Counted from the first letter of the stretch, positions 1-6,112 are shown. The stretch is 6,112 bases of DNA from Bdellovibrionales bacterium (GCA_023250775.1 JAHFAA010000249.1:1-6112); one strand, 5' to 3'. Program-made: numbers and translations. The notes: generated from the letters alone by a model not told the origin.

Positions 1-1
1 C

Positions 2-529
2 TGGGCCACTCTGCCTTTCCTCATCGCGCATTCTTGTCTTGCCCACAAAGAGTTGCGCTTTATCTTTTTTCTGGGACAACTCATTCCTCCGATGACACCA
101 GTTTTTTTAGATTGGTGCAAATCTCTCTCAGGACTTCAGACTTACTTTCACCGTCTCGTTAAAGTAAGTCTGATCACCTCCCTGGCCTTGACTCTTGTTT
201 CGAGCTCTCGCGAGGCCTATTCTCATATGGGATTTTATAAATTTCTTTATCATCTCGAGCCTGGCCCGCAAAAGATTTACACCCTTAATGTGGTAAGAGA
301 TGTGCTCGAATTTTATTTGCCGGGGCCGGTTGAGTTTGTTCCTACCCAAAATCTTCAAGACGGCCATATCCTTACTGATTCTTATTCAGATTTCGAACGT
401 CTGACTCTGCACTCCCATTGTCTGGTGGAGTATTCCGAGTATTCCACTTTGCTAGGGACCTTTTATCCAAAATTGAAAGAATCCAAGATGTGGTTTCTCC
501 TCAAGTGCCCCTCTGATTCTGTCCCCTAG
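2..529 (+). CDS. GT22-family (ALG9/PIG-B-like) mannosyltransferase, C-terminal part
   Basis: The reading frame is open from base 2 to the TAG at 527-529 (175 codons), so the gene is cut by the window's left edge; the TTG at 53 is an internal codon, not a start. The visible part begins with a hydrophobic stretch ending in HKELRF (residues 15-20, bases 44-61). This matches the HKExRF signature of Alg9/PIG-B-type glycosyltransferases (GT22), polytopic membrane enzymes that add mannose from a polyprenyl-phosphate donor. Two further hydrophobic stretches follow, around residues 20-38 and 52-66, then a more polar tail of about 100 residues containing several Tyr and His. The catalytic N-terminal loops are not visible. 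In eukaryotes the family builds N-glycans and GPI anchors; the acceptor here is unknown. Given the neighbours, a role in exopolysaccharide or LPS glycan assembly is inferred. The family call rests mainly on the HKE motif and its membrane context. Confidence 0.65.
   Translation, partial: WATLPFLIAHSCLAHKELRFIFFLGQLIPPMTPVFLDWCKSLSGLQTYFHRLVKVSLITSLALTLVSSSREAYSHMGFYKFLYHLEPGPQKIYTLNVVRDVLEFYLPGPVEFVPTQNLQDGHILTDSYSDFERLTLHSHCLVEYSEYSTLLGTFYPKLKESKMWFLLKCPSDSVP
136..173. repeat. perfect 13-bp inverted repeat (hairpin) inside the mannosyltransferase gene
   Basis: The arm TCAGACTTACTTT (136-148) is the exact reverse complement of AAAGTAAGTCTGA (161-173), separated by 12 bases (149-160). All 13 pairs match, and two further pairs (150/159, 151/158) are possible inside the loop. 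It lies wholly within coding sequence, and no T-run follows, so it is not a standard intrinsic terminator. It could act as an mRNA structure, a protein-binding dyad or the remnant of a small inserted repeat; no function can be assigned from sequence. Confidence 0.75.
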
Positions 530-558
530 TTTCAAATGCTGTTACGAAGCAAATTGCA

Positions 559-587
559 TTTACGTGGATTACTTTTTCAGCAATAAT
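559..587 (+). promoter_or_regulatory. candidate sigma70-type promoter for the dideoxysugar operon
   Basis: In the 83-bp gap before the rfbH-like gene, TTTACG (559-564, 4 of 6 to TTGACA) and AATAAT (582-587, 5 of 6 to TATAAT) are separated by exactly 17 bases. The start of transcription would fall near 594, leaving a leader of about 20 bases that still contains the ribosome binding site at 602-606. The region is AT-rich, so chance matches are possible. The upstream gene is on the same strand, so read-through cannot be excluded. Confidence 0.4.
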
Positions 588-601
588 AAATACTGTAATT
601 C

Positions 602-606
602 GAGGA
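602..606 (+). promoter_or_regulatory. ribosome binding site of the rfbH-like gene
   Basis: GAGGA lies 6 bases before the ATG at 613. It is a clear Shine-Dalgarno match and supports that start codon. Confidence 0.7.
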
Positions 607-612
607 TCACTT

Positions 613-1905
613 ATGCGGGATAGAGTCCATCAATCAGTTAAAGATTATTACCAATCCCGCCTGCCTAAAAAGCCTGTTCCCGGCCAAGATTATTTAGCAG
701 CGGCAGGAAAAGTACTTGATGAAGATGATCTTCACCACTTGGTCGATGCTGGCCTTGACATGTGGCTCACCTCGGGGCGTTTCGCAGAACAATTTGAAAA
801 AGATTTTGCAAAGACTATGGAGGTTAAGCATTGCCTTCTCGTCAACTCAGGTTCCTCAGCCAATTTGCTTGCTTTTGCTACACTGACTTCTCCCTCGTTG
901 GCCGATCGACAAGTTAAAGCTGGTGATGAAATTATTACGGTTGCTGCCGGATTTCCCACCACTGTGAATCCCATCGTTCAGTATGGCTGCGTGCCAGTGT
1001 TTGTTGATGTTGAACTTCCCACTTATCAGATTAAACTTAGTGAACTTGAGAAGGCCCTAAGTCCTAAAACGAAGGCCATTATGGTGGCCCACACTCTTGG
1101 CAATCCGTTCAATGCCAAAGTGGTACAGGACTTCTGCAAAAAACATGCGCTGTGGCTTATCGAAGACTGCTGTGATGCCGTCGGCGCGCGCTTCAACGGG
1201 GAAATGGTTGGCACCTTCGGTGATCTTGCCACGACCTCATTCTATCCTGCTCATCACATGACCATGGGTGAAGGAGGAGCGGTTCTTTTTAAGAATTCTA
1301 AACTTTATAACATCGCCACCTCGTTTCGAGATTGGGGGCGAGATTGTTGGTGCGCTCCCGGTCACGACAACACCTGCCAAAAAAGATTTGCCCAACAGTT
1401 TGCTGAACTACCTATGGGATATGATCATAAATATGTGTACAGTCACATTGGGTACAATTTCAAAGTCACAGATATGCAGGCCGCAGTTGGTTGCTCACAA
1501 TTAAAAAAACTTTCAACCTTTATCGAAAAGCGTAACAAGAACTTTGCCTATCTTTCAAAAAATCTAAAAGGTTGCGAGGAGCACTTACTCCTTCCTGAAG
1601 CTACGCCTGGAGCAACCCCCAGTTGGTTTGGATTCCCTATTACCGTGAGAGGTAATTTCACCAATAAGAGAAATGAAATTACCACGTATCTTGAAGATCA
1701 TAAAATTGGAACGCGTTTGCTTTTTGGCGGAAATCTCACCAAGCAACCACTTTATCAGCAAACAAAAAAAAGAATCATTGGTGATCTCATCAATACAGAT
1801 ATGATTATGAATTCAACTTTTTGGATCGGGCTTTGGCCAGGTCTAGATGAAATTCATTTGGATTATATGGTCAACAACATAAAACAATATTTAAAGATGC
1901 GTTAA
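613..1905 (+). CDS. rfbH: CDP-4-keto-6-deoxy-D-glucose 3-dehydrase (E1, RfbH type)
   Basis: A 430-residue DegT/DnrJ/EryC1-fold protein, full length for the RfbH/DdhC/AscC branch. The family uses pyridoxamine phosphate and a [2Fe-2S] cluster to remove the C3 hydroxyl of CDP-4-keto-6-deoxyglucose, with electrons from a separate reductase (E3), on the way to 3,6-dideoxyhexoses such as abequose, paratose, tyvelose, ascarylose or colitose-like sugars. Family blocks are obvious: NSGSSANLLA (78-87), AAGFPTTVNP (111-120), AHTLGNPF (159-166) and YSHIGYNFKVTDMQAA (276-291). The Schiff-base Lys of ordinary sugar aminotransferases is replaced by His at 214 (SFYPAHH), diagnostic of the dehydrase. Cys187, Cys245, Cys247 and Cys255 reproduce the E1 cluster spacing C-X57-C-X1-C-X7-C exactly. 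ATG at 613 has a good ribosome binding site 6 bases away. It is the first gene of a four-gene operon, ending one base before the next open frame. Cytoplasmic. Confidence 0.93.
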   Translation: MRDRVHQSVKDYYQSRLPKKPVPGQDYLAAAGKVLDEDDLHHLVDAGLDMWLTSGRFAEQFEKDFAKTMEVKHCLLVNSGSSANLLAFATLTSPSLADRQVKAGDEIITVAAGFPTTVNPIVQYGCVPVFVDVELPTYQIKLSELEKALSPKTKAIMVAHTLGNPFNAKVVQDFCKKHALWLIEDCCDAVGARFNGEMVGTFGDLATTSFYPAHHMTMGEGGAVLFKNSKLYNIATSFRDWGRDCWCAPGHDNTCQKRFAQQFAELPMGYDHKYVYSHIGYNFKVTDMQAAVGCSQLKKLSTFIEKRNKNFAYLSKNLKGCEEHLLLPEATPGATPSWFGFPITVRGNFTNKRNEITTYLEDHKIGTRLLFGGNLTKQPLYQQTKKRIIGDLINTDMIMNSTFWIGLWPGLDEIHLDYMVNNIKQYLKMR

Positions 1906-1921
1906 TGTGGAAGGTTTGGTA

Positions 1922-3010
1922 ATGAAACGTCTTTTTGGTGGAATCTATAAAGGCCGAAGAGTTCTCATAACAGGACACACCGGTTTTAAAGGTTCCTGGC
2001 TTGCCCTTTGGTTGAAAGAACTGGGTGCCGATGTTTATGGGGCCTCGCTAAGGCCTCCTACTTCACCGTCTCATTTCGATCTTTTGGATTTAGATATCGA
2101 GTCAAAGATTGTCGATATCAGAGATTATGCAAAACTCTTAAGCGCCTTTAAGAAATTCAAACCTGAAATCGTTTTTCATCTTGCGGCCCAATCCACCGTT
2201 CGATATTCCTACGAACACCCGGTTGAAACTTATGAAACGAATGTCATGGGTACCCTAAATATTCTTGAGGCCGCCCGAAAAGTTGGGACAGTCAAAGCAA
2301 TTCTCGTTATTACCTCTGACAAGTGCTATGAAAATAAGGAAGTCCAGTGGAGCTATTCAGAGCTGGACCCTATGGGAGGGCATGACCCTTATAGCTCCTC
2401 GAAAGGTTGTACTGAATTATTGGCATCAAGCTATCGTAATTCATATTTTAATCTCAAGGATTTTCCCACCAAGCATAACACTCTTCTTGCAACCGCCAGG
2501 GCAGGCAACGTCATTGGCGGCGGTGACTGGGGCCGCGACCGACTCATTCCAGATATTGTGAAGGCCACCGTAAAAAAAGAAAAGGTCATCATTCGTTATC
2601 CCCATGCCATAAGACCATGGCAGCATGTGCTTGACGCCTTAAATGGCTATCTCATGTTGGGACAGAAATTGCTTGAAGGAAACGCAGCATTTGCGCAGGC
2701 GTGGAACTTTGGACAAGAATCCGAAGGTAGCCTCACGGTCCTTGAAGTTCTTAAATGTATGAAAAAGTTTTGGCCAGAACTCAACTATGATATTCCCACG
2801 AACGATACGCATCCCCATGAGGCACACTTCCTCATGCTTGATTGTGCTAAGGCGAAAACCGAGCTCGGATGGCGCACATATCTAACGGCCACAGATACCT
2901 TCAAGCTTGCAACAGAGTGGTATAAGCAATACTACACGTCCAAGAGTATTTTATCCAAAAAACAGATCAAAAGTTTTACAGATTTGTATTGTAAACCAAA
3001 AGAGAAATAA
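1922..3010 (+). CDS. rfbG: CDP-glucose 4,6-dehydratase (RfbG type)
   Basis: An extended short-chain dehydrogenase that converts CDP-D-glucose to CDP-4-keto-6-deoxy-D-glucose with bound NAD, supplying the substrate of the dehydrase encoded just upstream. Numbered from ATG 1922 (362 residues, normal for the family): an N-terminal FGGIYKGRRVLITGHTGFKG block (5-24) carrying the nucleotide-binding glycines; HLAAQS (86-91); TSDKCYEN (131-138), whose Asp-Lys replaces the Asp-Glu of dTDP-glucose dehydratases; the catalytic pair Tyr157-x3-Lys161; ARAGNVIGGGDWGRDRLIPD (192-211); and RPWQHVLD (231-238). An in-frame GTG at 1907 would add five residues, but GGAAGG (1909-1914) sits 7 bases before ATG 1922 and homologues start close to FGG, so ATG 1922 is preferred. 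It follows rfbH by 16 bases and its TAA overlaps the next ATG (TAATG). Cytoplasmic. Confidence 0.93.
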   Translation: MKRLFGGIYKGRRVLITGHTGFKGSWLALWLKELGADVYGASLRPPTSPSHFDLLDLDIESKIVDIRDYAKLLSAFKKFKPEIVFHLAAQSTVRYSYEHPVETYETNVMGTLNILEAARKVGTVKAILVITSDKCYENKEVQWSYSELDPMGGHDPYSSSKGCTELLASSYRNSYFNLKDFPTKHNTLLATARAGNVIGGGDWGRDRLIPDIVKATVKKEKVIIRYPHAIRPWQHVLDALNGYLMLGQKLLEGNAAFAQAWNFGQESEGSLTVLEVLKCMKKFWPELNYDIPTNDTHPHEAHFLMLDCAKAKTELGWRTYLTATDTFKLATEWYKQYYTSKSILSKKQIKSFTDLYCKPKEK

Positions 3011-3879
3011 TGAAGGTCTTGCTTACAGGTGGAGATGGTTTTATTGCAAGAAGCCTGGCGGAGGCCTTCAAAGACGAGTACGTAGTCCACGCGGCAAACC
3101 GAAAAAATCTTGATCTATTAAATCATCAAGCTGTCTTAGACTATCTTAAAAAACATAATTTTGACGTGGTCATCCACACGGCAACCTATGACGCCGCTCC
3201 GGCCTGCTCTACAAAAGACCCTACGAAGGTTTTGGAGTCCAATCTTAAGATGTTTTTTAATATTGCAAGGGCACGTGAATATTTCGGGAAATTAATTTAT
3301 TTTGGTTCAGGCGCAGAATTCAGTCGCGAGCATTGGATTCCGAAAATGAACGAGTCCTATTTTGATCAACACGTCCCCGAAGATCAGTACGGTTTTTCAA
3401 AATATCTCATGACAAAGTTTACACAAACCTCTCTGAGTTTTTACAACCTCCGTCTTTTTGGATTGTTCGGGAAATATGATGATTGGCGATATCGTTTCAT
3501 TCCAAGTGCCTGCCGTAATGCAGTTCTTGATCTTCCCCTTACGATTAAGAAAAATGGAATTTTTGATTTCATGTATATTGATGATCTTGTGGCAATTGTG
3601 AAAATATTTATTCAAAATAAACCACGAAACCACGTCTATAACATCTGCACTGGGACAACGTATGATTTAAGAACTTTAGCTGAAAAAATAAAAATCATCT
3701 CGGGAAAGAACCTGGAAATCCTGACAACCGAACCCGGAGTGAACAAAGAATACAGCGGAGACAACGCCGCACTTATTCAAGAATTCCCTGGTATTAAATT
3801 TACCAAGATCGATGAAGCTATTACAAAGTTATACCACTGGTATCAACTAAACCAACATCACATCACGAAAACTATATGA
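3010..3879 (+). CDS. NAD(P)-dependent extended SDR, probable CDP-4-keto-3,6-dideoxyhexose reductase/epimerase
   Basis: A 289-residue Rossmann-fold sugar-nucleotide enzyme. The cofactor loop TGGDGFIA (6-13) fits TGxxGFIx with Ala in the third glycine position. An active-site strand IYFGSGAEFS (96-105) supplies a Ser, and Tyr127-GFS-Lys131 is the catalytic YxxxK pair. NLRLFGLFGKYDDWR (146-160) and FDFMYIDDLV (185-194) are typical of the GDP-fucose synthase/CDP-sugar reductase-like branch. The start overlaps the rfbG stop by one base and the end overlaps the next gene by four, so it is translationally coupled on both sides; the leader has only a weak AGAG-type ribosome binding site. By position it is the likely equivalent of abequose (rfbJ) or paratose (rfbS) synthase and would reduce C4 of the RfbH product. 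Sequence alone does not show the stereochemistry or whether it epimerises. A reductase for a different sugar is possible. Confidence 0.7.
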   Translation: MKVLLTGGDGFIARSLAEAFKDEYVVHAANRKNLDLLNHQAVLDYLKKHNFDVVIHTATYDAAPACSTKDPTKVLESNLKMFFNIARAREYFGKLIYFGSGAEFSREHWIPKMNESYFDQHVPEDQYGFSKYLMTKFTQTSLSFYNLRLFGLFGKYDDWRYRFIPSACRNAVLDLPLTIKKNGIFDFMYIDDLVAIVKIFIQNKPRNHVYNICTGTTYDLRTLAEKIKIISGKNLEILTTEPGVNKEYSGDNAALIQEFPGIKFTKIDEAITKLYHWYQLNQHHITKTI

Positions 3880-5393
3880 TCTTAATTAACTCTTCTTCAA
3901 AAAGTTCGCTAAAAATTTTTCATGCTTTTTTACCTTCTTTTGTTCCTGTCGCCTCGGGATGGATTCTCGCACTCGCCCAACGACACAACATTAAAGTTCA
4001 ATTTTTTGATGAACATATTGAAGAGAATTTATTGGAAAAAATAGATCTCCACGTTAAGAAAATGGACCGTCCTTATATTTTCGGTTTTAGTATTCTTACT
4101 GCATCTTTTAAAAATGCCGTCTTACTTTCTGAGAACCTCAAGCAACGCTACCCTGACTCTATTATCTTATTTGGTGGCGTCCATCCTTCGGCACTTCCGG
4201 AAGAATCGCTGCTTTTACCGCAAGTGGATTTCGTTTTTCGAGGCGAAGTTGATCTGGTCTTTGCAGATTTGTATAACACTTTAAAAAACCGTCAGGATGT
4301 ATCAAAGATCAAAGGTCTTTCATATAAATTGGATGGCAAAATCATTCATAATCCGGCAGCTCCCATTGTTACAAATCTCGATGAATTGCCTGATTTTCCA
4401 TATCATATTTTTAAAAATGAAAAAAAATATGACTTTGATTTTATGGCCACCTCTCGCGGGTGTCCCTACGATTGCATCTTCTGTAGTAACAGAGTTGTGA
4501 CTGGAAAGAATTATAGATATAAATCTACTGAAAGTGTCTTTGCCGAGATTAAGAAATTATATTATGAGTACAATCAAAGAACGATTGGCTTTTTAGACGA
4601 TAATCTCCTCGTGAACAAAAATCGAATATATGAATTGTTAAAAATGATTCGCGCGAGTGAAATGAACAATAAAATTGTTTTTGGCTTTCAAACTCGCGCC
4701 GACAATGTTGATGAAAAAATTCTAACCGAGATGTTTAATACAGGATTCAAAACGATCTTTTTCGGAATTGAATCGGCCAATGATCGATTATTAAAGATCA
4801 TTAAAAAAGGAGAAAAGCTCGAAGAGATCGAGCATGCCGTAAAAATGGCCAAAAAAATTGGCTTTCATGTTTATTCAACTTTTATCTATGGTCTTCCTAC
4901 TGAAACACATGCCGATAGAATGGCCTGTGTGCAGCTGAGTCGAAGATTAAAAATAGACACCGTTCGCTTCAATAATGCCACACCTTATCCCGGAACAGAA
5001 CTTTATCGAATTGCAAAAAAAGAGGGACGTCTAAACGTAATCGGACTGTATGAGAATTTTTTATCCGTCTCAACTCTGATAGAAAATCCCTTTGCACCCA
5101 TTCCTTTTTCTTATGTTCCCGAAGGAAGCTCAGAAAGCGAGATTCGAAAAGATATTCTACTGAGTTATCTCTATACATATTTAAATTTCGATATCTTAAA
5201 ACGGATTTTCCTCAGGCCAGATTCATCAATTGGAAAAATAGGAAGGGCTGAACGAATAGCATTTGTAATCCGCAAAATACCTGCCGCGATCGTGTTAATT
5301 TCTTTATTAGTTGTTAAATTTTCTATGATGCTGGGTTATGTTGCTTTTCACAGTTTCAAAAAAAGACCATCCGAAACTGTAAAACTGTCTTAA
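3876..5393 (+). CDS. B12-binding-domain radical SAM protein
   Basis: A 505-residue protein with the layout of cobalamin-binding radical SAM enzymes (BchE/HpnP-like group). Residues about 1-140 look like a B12-binding fold, including FGFSILT (69-75) and GGVHPSALPEE (100-110), with no clear DxHxxG ligand motif. A linker with LDELPDFPYHIF (168-179) leads to the radical SAM core, whose cluster motif CPYDCIFC carries Cys196, Cys200 and Cys203 (CxxxCxxC). FLDDNLL (239-245), FFGIES (295-300), YGLPTET (338-344) and TPYPGTELY (369-377) are typical core blocks. The C-terminus has a hydrophobic stretch (about 467-490) flanked by Lys/Arg, which may attach it to the inner membrane. The ATG overlaps the preceding TGA (ATGA) and has no recognisable Shine-Dalgarno, so expression probably relies on coupling. 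Relatives catalyse C- or P-methylation, ring changes or other radical chemistry; the substrate is unknown, but the operon points to a sugar nucleotide, glycan or lipid carrier. Confidence 0.85.
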   Translation: MILINSSSKSSLKIFHAFLPSFVPVASGWILALAQRHNIKVQFFDEHIEENLLEKIDLHVKKMDRPYIFGFSILTASFKNAVLLSENLKQRYPDSIILFGGVHPSALPEESLLLPQVDFVFRGEVDLVFADLYNTLKNRQDVSKIKGLSYKLDGKIIHNPAAPIVTNLDELPDFPYHIFKNEKKYDFDFMATSRGCPYDCIFCSNRVVTGKNYRYKSTESVFAEIKKLYYEYNQRTIGFLDDNLLVNKNRIYELLKMIRASEMNNKIVFGFQTRADNVDEKILTEMFNTGFKTIFFGIESANDRLLKIIKKGEKLEEIEHAVKMAKKIGFHVYSTFIYGLPTETHADRMACVQLSRRLKIDTVRFNNATPYPGTELYRIAKKEGRLNVIGLYENFLSVSTLIENPFAPIPFSYVPEGSSESEIRKDILLSYLYTYLNFDILKRIFLRPDSSIGKIGRAERIAFVIRKIPAAIVLISLLVVKFSMMLGYVAFHSFKKRPSETVKLS

Positions 5394-6112
5394 ATTCGAT
5401 CCCAAAAGACATCCACCGTCTCCACTTCCGCCGGAACAATTATTCCCAGAAGGACGCCATAGGCCCTGAAGGTGGTTAATTTCTGGAGACTCTCATTTTT
5501 CATATGGCCTTCGGCCTTCAACATATAGCTATGGTTGGTTGAAATAACGAGAGGACAATTCGCCGTCGCCGACCCTTTACTGAGTCGGACTGAGATTTTT
5601 TGCTGATTATCAGAGTACGTTAACGACGCAATTTTGATATCTGCACACACACTTGGAGTACTATCCCGCATGAGCGTACTTATTTTATTCCATTGGTCTG
5701 CTTCAATTAGCATTTTATCTTTGTAGTTATTTAGTTGTTCTTCGCTGCCTTTAATTTGCCGTAAGGTACTCGTAAGTGCATGTAGATTGGGCGCGAGTTC
5801 ATGATCGGAAGAGACCCATGCCGGTCCCCACGTATTATCAGTGTTCGGCTGAAAATTCACTTGTCCGCGTTGCTCTATTTTAAAAATAAACATTATGTCG
5901 AATAATTTTTGAAATATTGATAAATCCCGCGCATACGCATCAACCCCAATATTCACGATGGTTGGATCGAACGGTACATTATTCAAAGAACACAAAAAGG
6001 ATATAAAGTCCTTACTTAAAAAACCGTATGCTTCCACCGTTGAGAGGCCTAATACGGCCCCGGTGTTGTTACTGGCGAAGGGAAGATTAGAAAGCAACAA
6101 ACTACGATTTAA
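5390..6112 (-). CDS. YfhO-like membrane protein, C-terminal extracytoplasmic part (tentative)
   Basis: The minus-strand frame is open from the right edge of the window to the stop at 5390-5392 (240 codons), so the N-terminus lies outside; the TTG at 6100 is not a convincing start. I recognise no sharp motif, but the order of elements resembles the C-terminal third of YfhO-type proteins, which are large polytopic membrane proteins linked to glycosylation of surface polymers. Visible residues about 15-40 (NNTGAVLGLSTVEAYGF and on) match the N-x-G-x-S-xx-GY block after the membrane domain. LFDIMFIFKI (70-79) matches the 'gvkYiv' strand and WGPAW (95-99) the 'lpraW' strand. The last 60 residues form a beta-rich domain with a 'lviStnhSYMLKA' pattern and a VPAEVETVDVFW end. 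No final membrane segment is seen. It is transcribed towards the radical SAM gene and its stop shares TTAA with that gene's stop. Confidence 0.4.
   Translation of the reverse strand, partial: LNRSLLLSNLPFASNNTGAVLGLSTVEAYGFLSKDFISFLCSLNNVPFDPTIVNIGVDAYARDLSIFQKLFDIMFIFKIEQRGQVNFQPNTDNTWGPAWVSSDHELAPNLHALTSTLRQIKGSEEQLNNYKDKMLIEADQWNKISTLMRDSTPSVCADIKIASLTYSDNQQKISVRLSKGSATANCPLVISTNHSYMLKAEGHMKNESLQKLTTFRAYGVLLGIIVPAEVETVDVFWDRI

Noticed and set aside
128..367. Minus-strand open frame opposite the mannosyltransferase
   Set aside because: No recognisable protein features; it is the antisense shadow of a gene with a convincing family motif.
530..612. Terminator after the mannosyltransferase gene
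   Set aside because: The only dyads (GCAAATTGC at 549-557 and TGCTG with CAGCA about 40 bases apart) are too short or too far apart, and no T-run follows a stem.
1764..1771. Run of eight A (another at 4420-4427) as a possible slippage or phase-variation site
   Set aside because: Both frames are intact with family-normal protein lengths, and A runs are common in AT-rich Lys codons; nothing suggests programmed slippage.
613..1905. PLP-dependent sugar aminotransferase (ArnB/DesV type) instead of a dehydrase
   Set aside because: The catalytic Lys position is His214, and four Cys fit the E1 iron-sulfur spacing, so the dehydrase call is much stronger.
1907..1921. GTG start for the CDP-glucose 4,6-dehydratase
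   Set aside because: It adds only five residues before the conserved N-terminus, and its codons overlap the GGAAGG ribosome binding site that serves the ATG at 1922.
4817..4833. Hairpin GCTCGA-5 nt-TCGAGC in the radical SAM gene
   Set aside because: The 6-bp stem is short, is not followed by a T-run and sits mid-gene; such stems are expected by chance.

Overview
The window looks like part of a surface-polysaccharide (O-antigen or lipopolysaccharide type) biosynthesis locus from a Gram-negative bacterium of moderate to low GC. The base composition and the gene mix (a PIG-B/ALG9-like mannosyltransferase, rfbG/rfbH homologues, a cobalamin radical SAM protein and a YfhO-like membrane protein) would fit a Bdellovibrio/Bacteriovorax-like or other delta-type proteobacterium. 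That placement is an inference with low confidence, because nothing in the window fixes the taxon.

Layout. Positions 2-529 (+) are the C-terminal end of a GT22-type integral-membrane mannosyltransferase whose start lies upstream of the window. An 83-bp gap follows, with a plausible sigma70-type promoter and a good ribosome binding site. Four tightly packed + strand genes come next: an RfbH-type CDP-4-keto-6-deoxyglucose 3-dehydrase (613-1905), an RfbG-type CDP-glucose 4,6-dehydratase (start probably 1922, end 3010), an extended SDR sugar-nucleotide reductase/epimerase (3010-3879) and a B12-binding-type radical SAM protein (3876-5393). Their junctions are nearly contiguous or overlap (TAATG, ATGA), so this is almost certainly one translationally coupled operon. 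The last gene meets a convergent minus-strand gene (5390-6112, N-terminus outside the window). The two stop codons lie within one TTAA tetranucleotide. The minus-strand protein resembles the C-terminal extracytoplasmic part of YfhO-like membrane proteins.

How the genes work together. RfbG should convert CDP-D-glucose to CDP-4-keto-6-deoxyglucose. RfbH, which has the iron-sulfur cysteine pattern and the Lys-to-His change of the E1 dehydrase, should remove the 3-hydroxyl. The SDR is then the best candidate for reducing or epimerising C4 to give a CDP-3,6-dideoxyhexose. The E3-type reductase partner (DdhD/AscD/RfbI) and the glucose-1-phosphate cytidylyltransferase (RfbF/DdhA) are not in the window. 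The coupled radical SAM gene has no place in the classical pathway and is the main candidate for new chemistry, possibly a further modification of the dideoxysugar or of a lipid/glycan partner. A perfect 13-bp inverted repeat inside the mannosyltransferase gene is the most striking non-coding structure. No RNA genes, CRISPR arrays or mobile elements were recognised.
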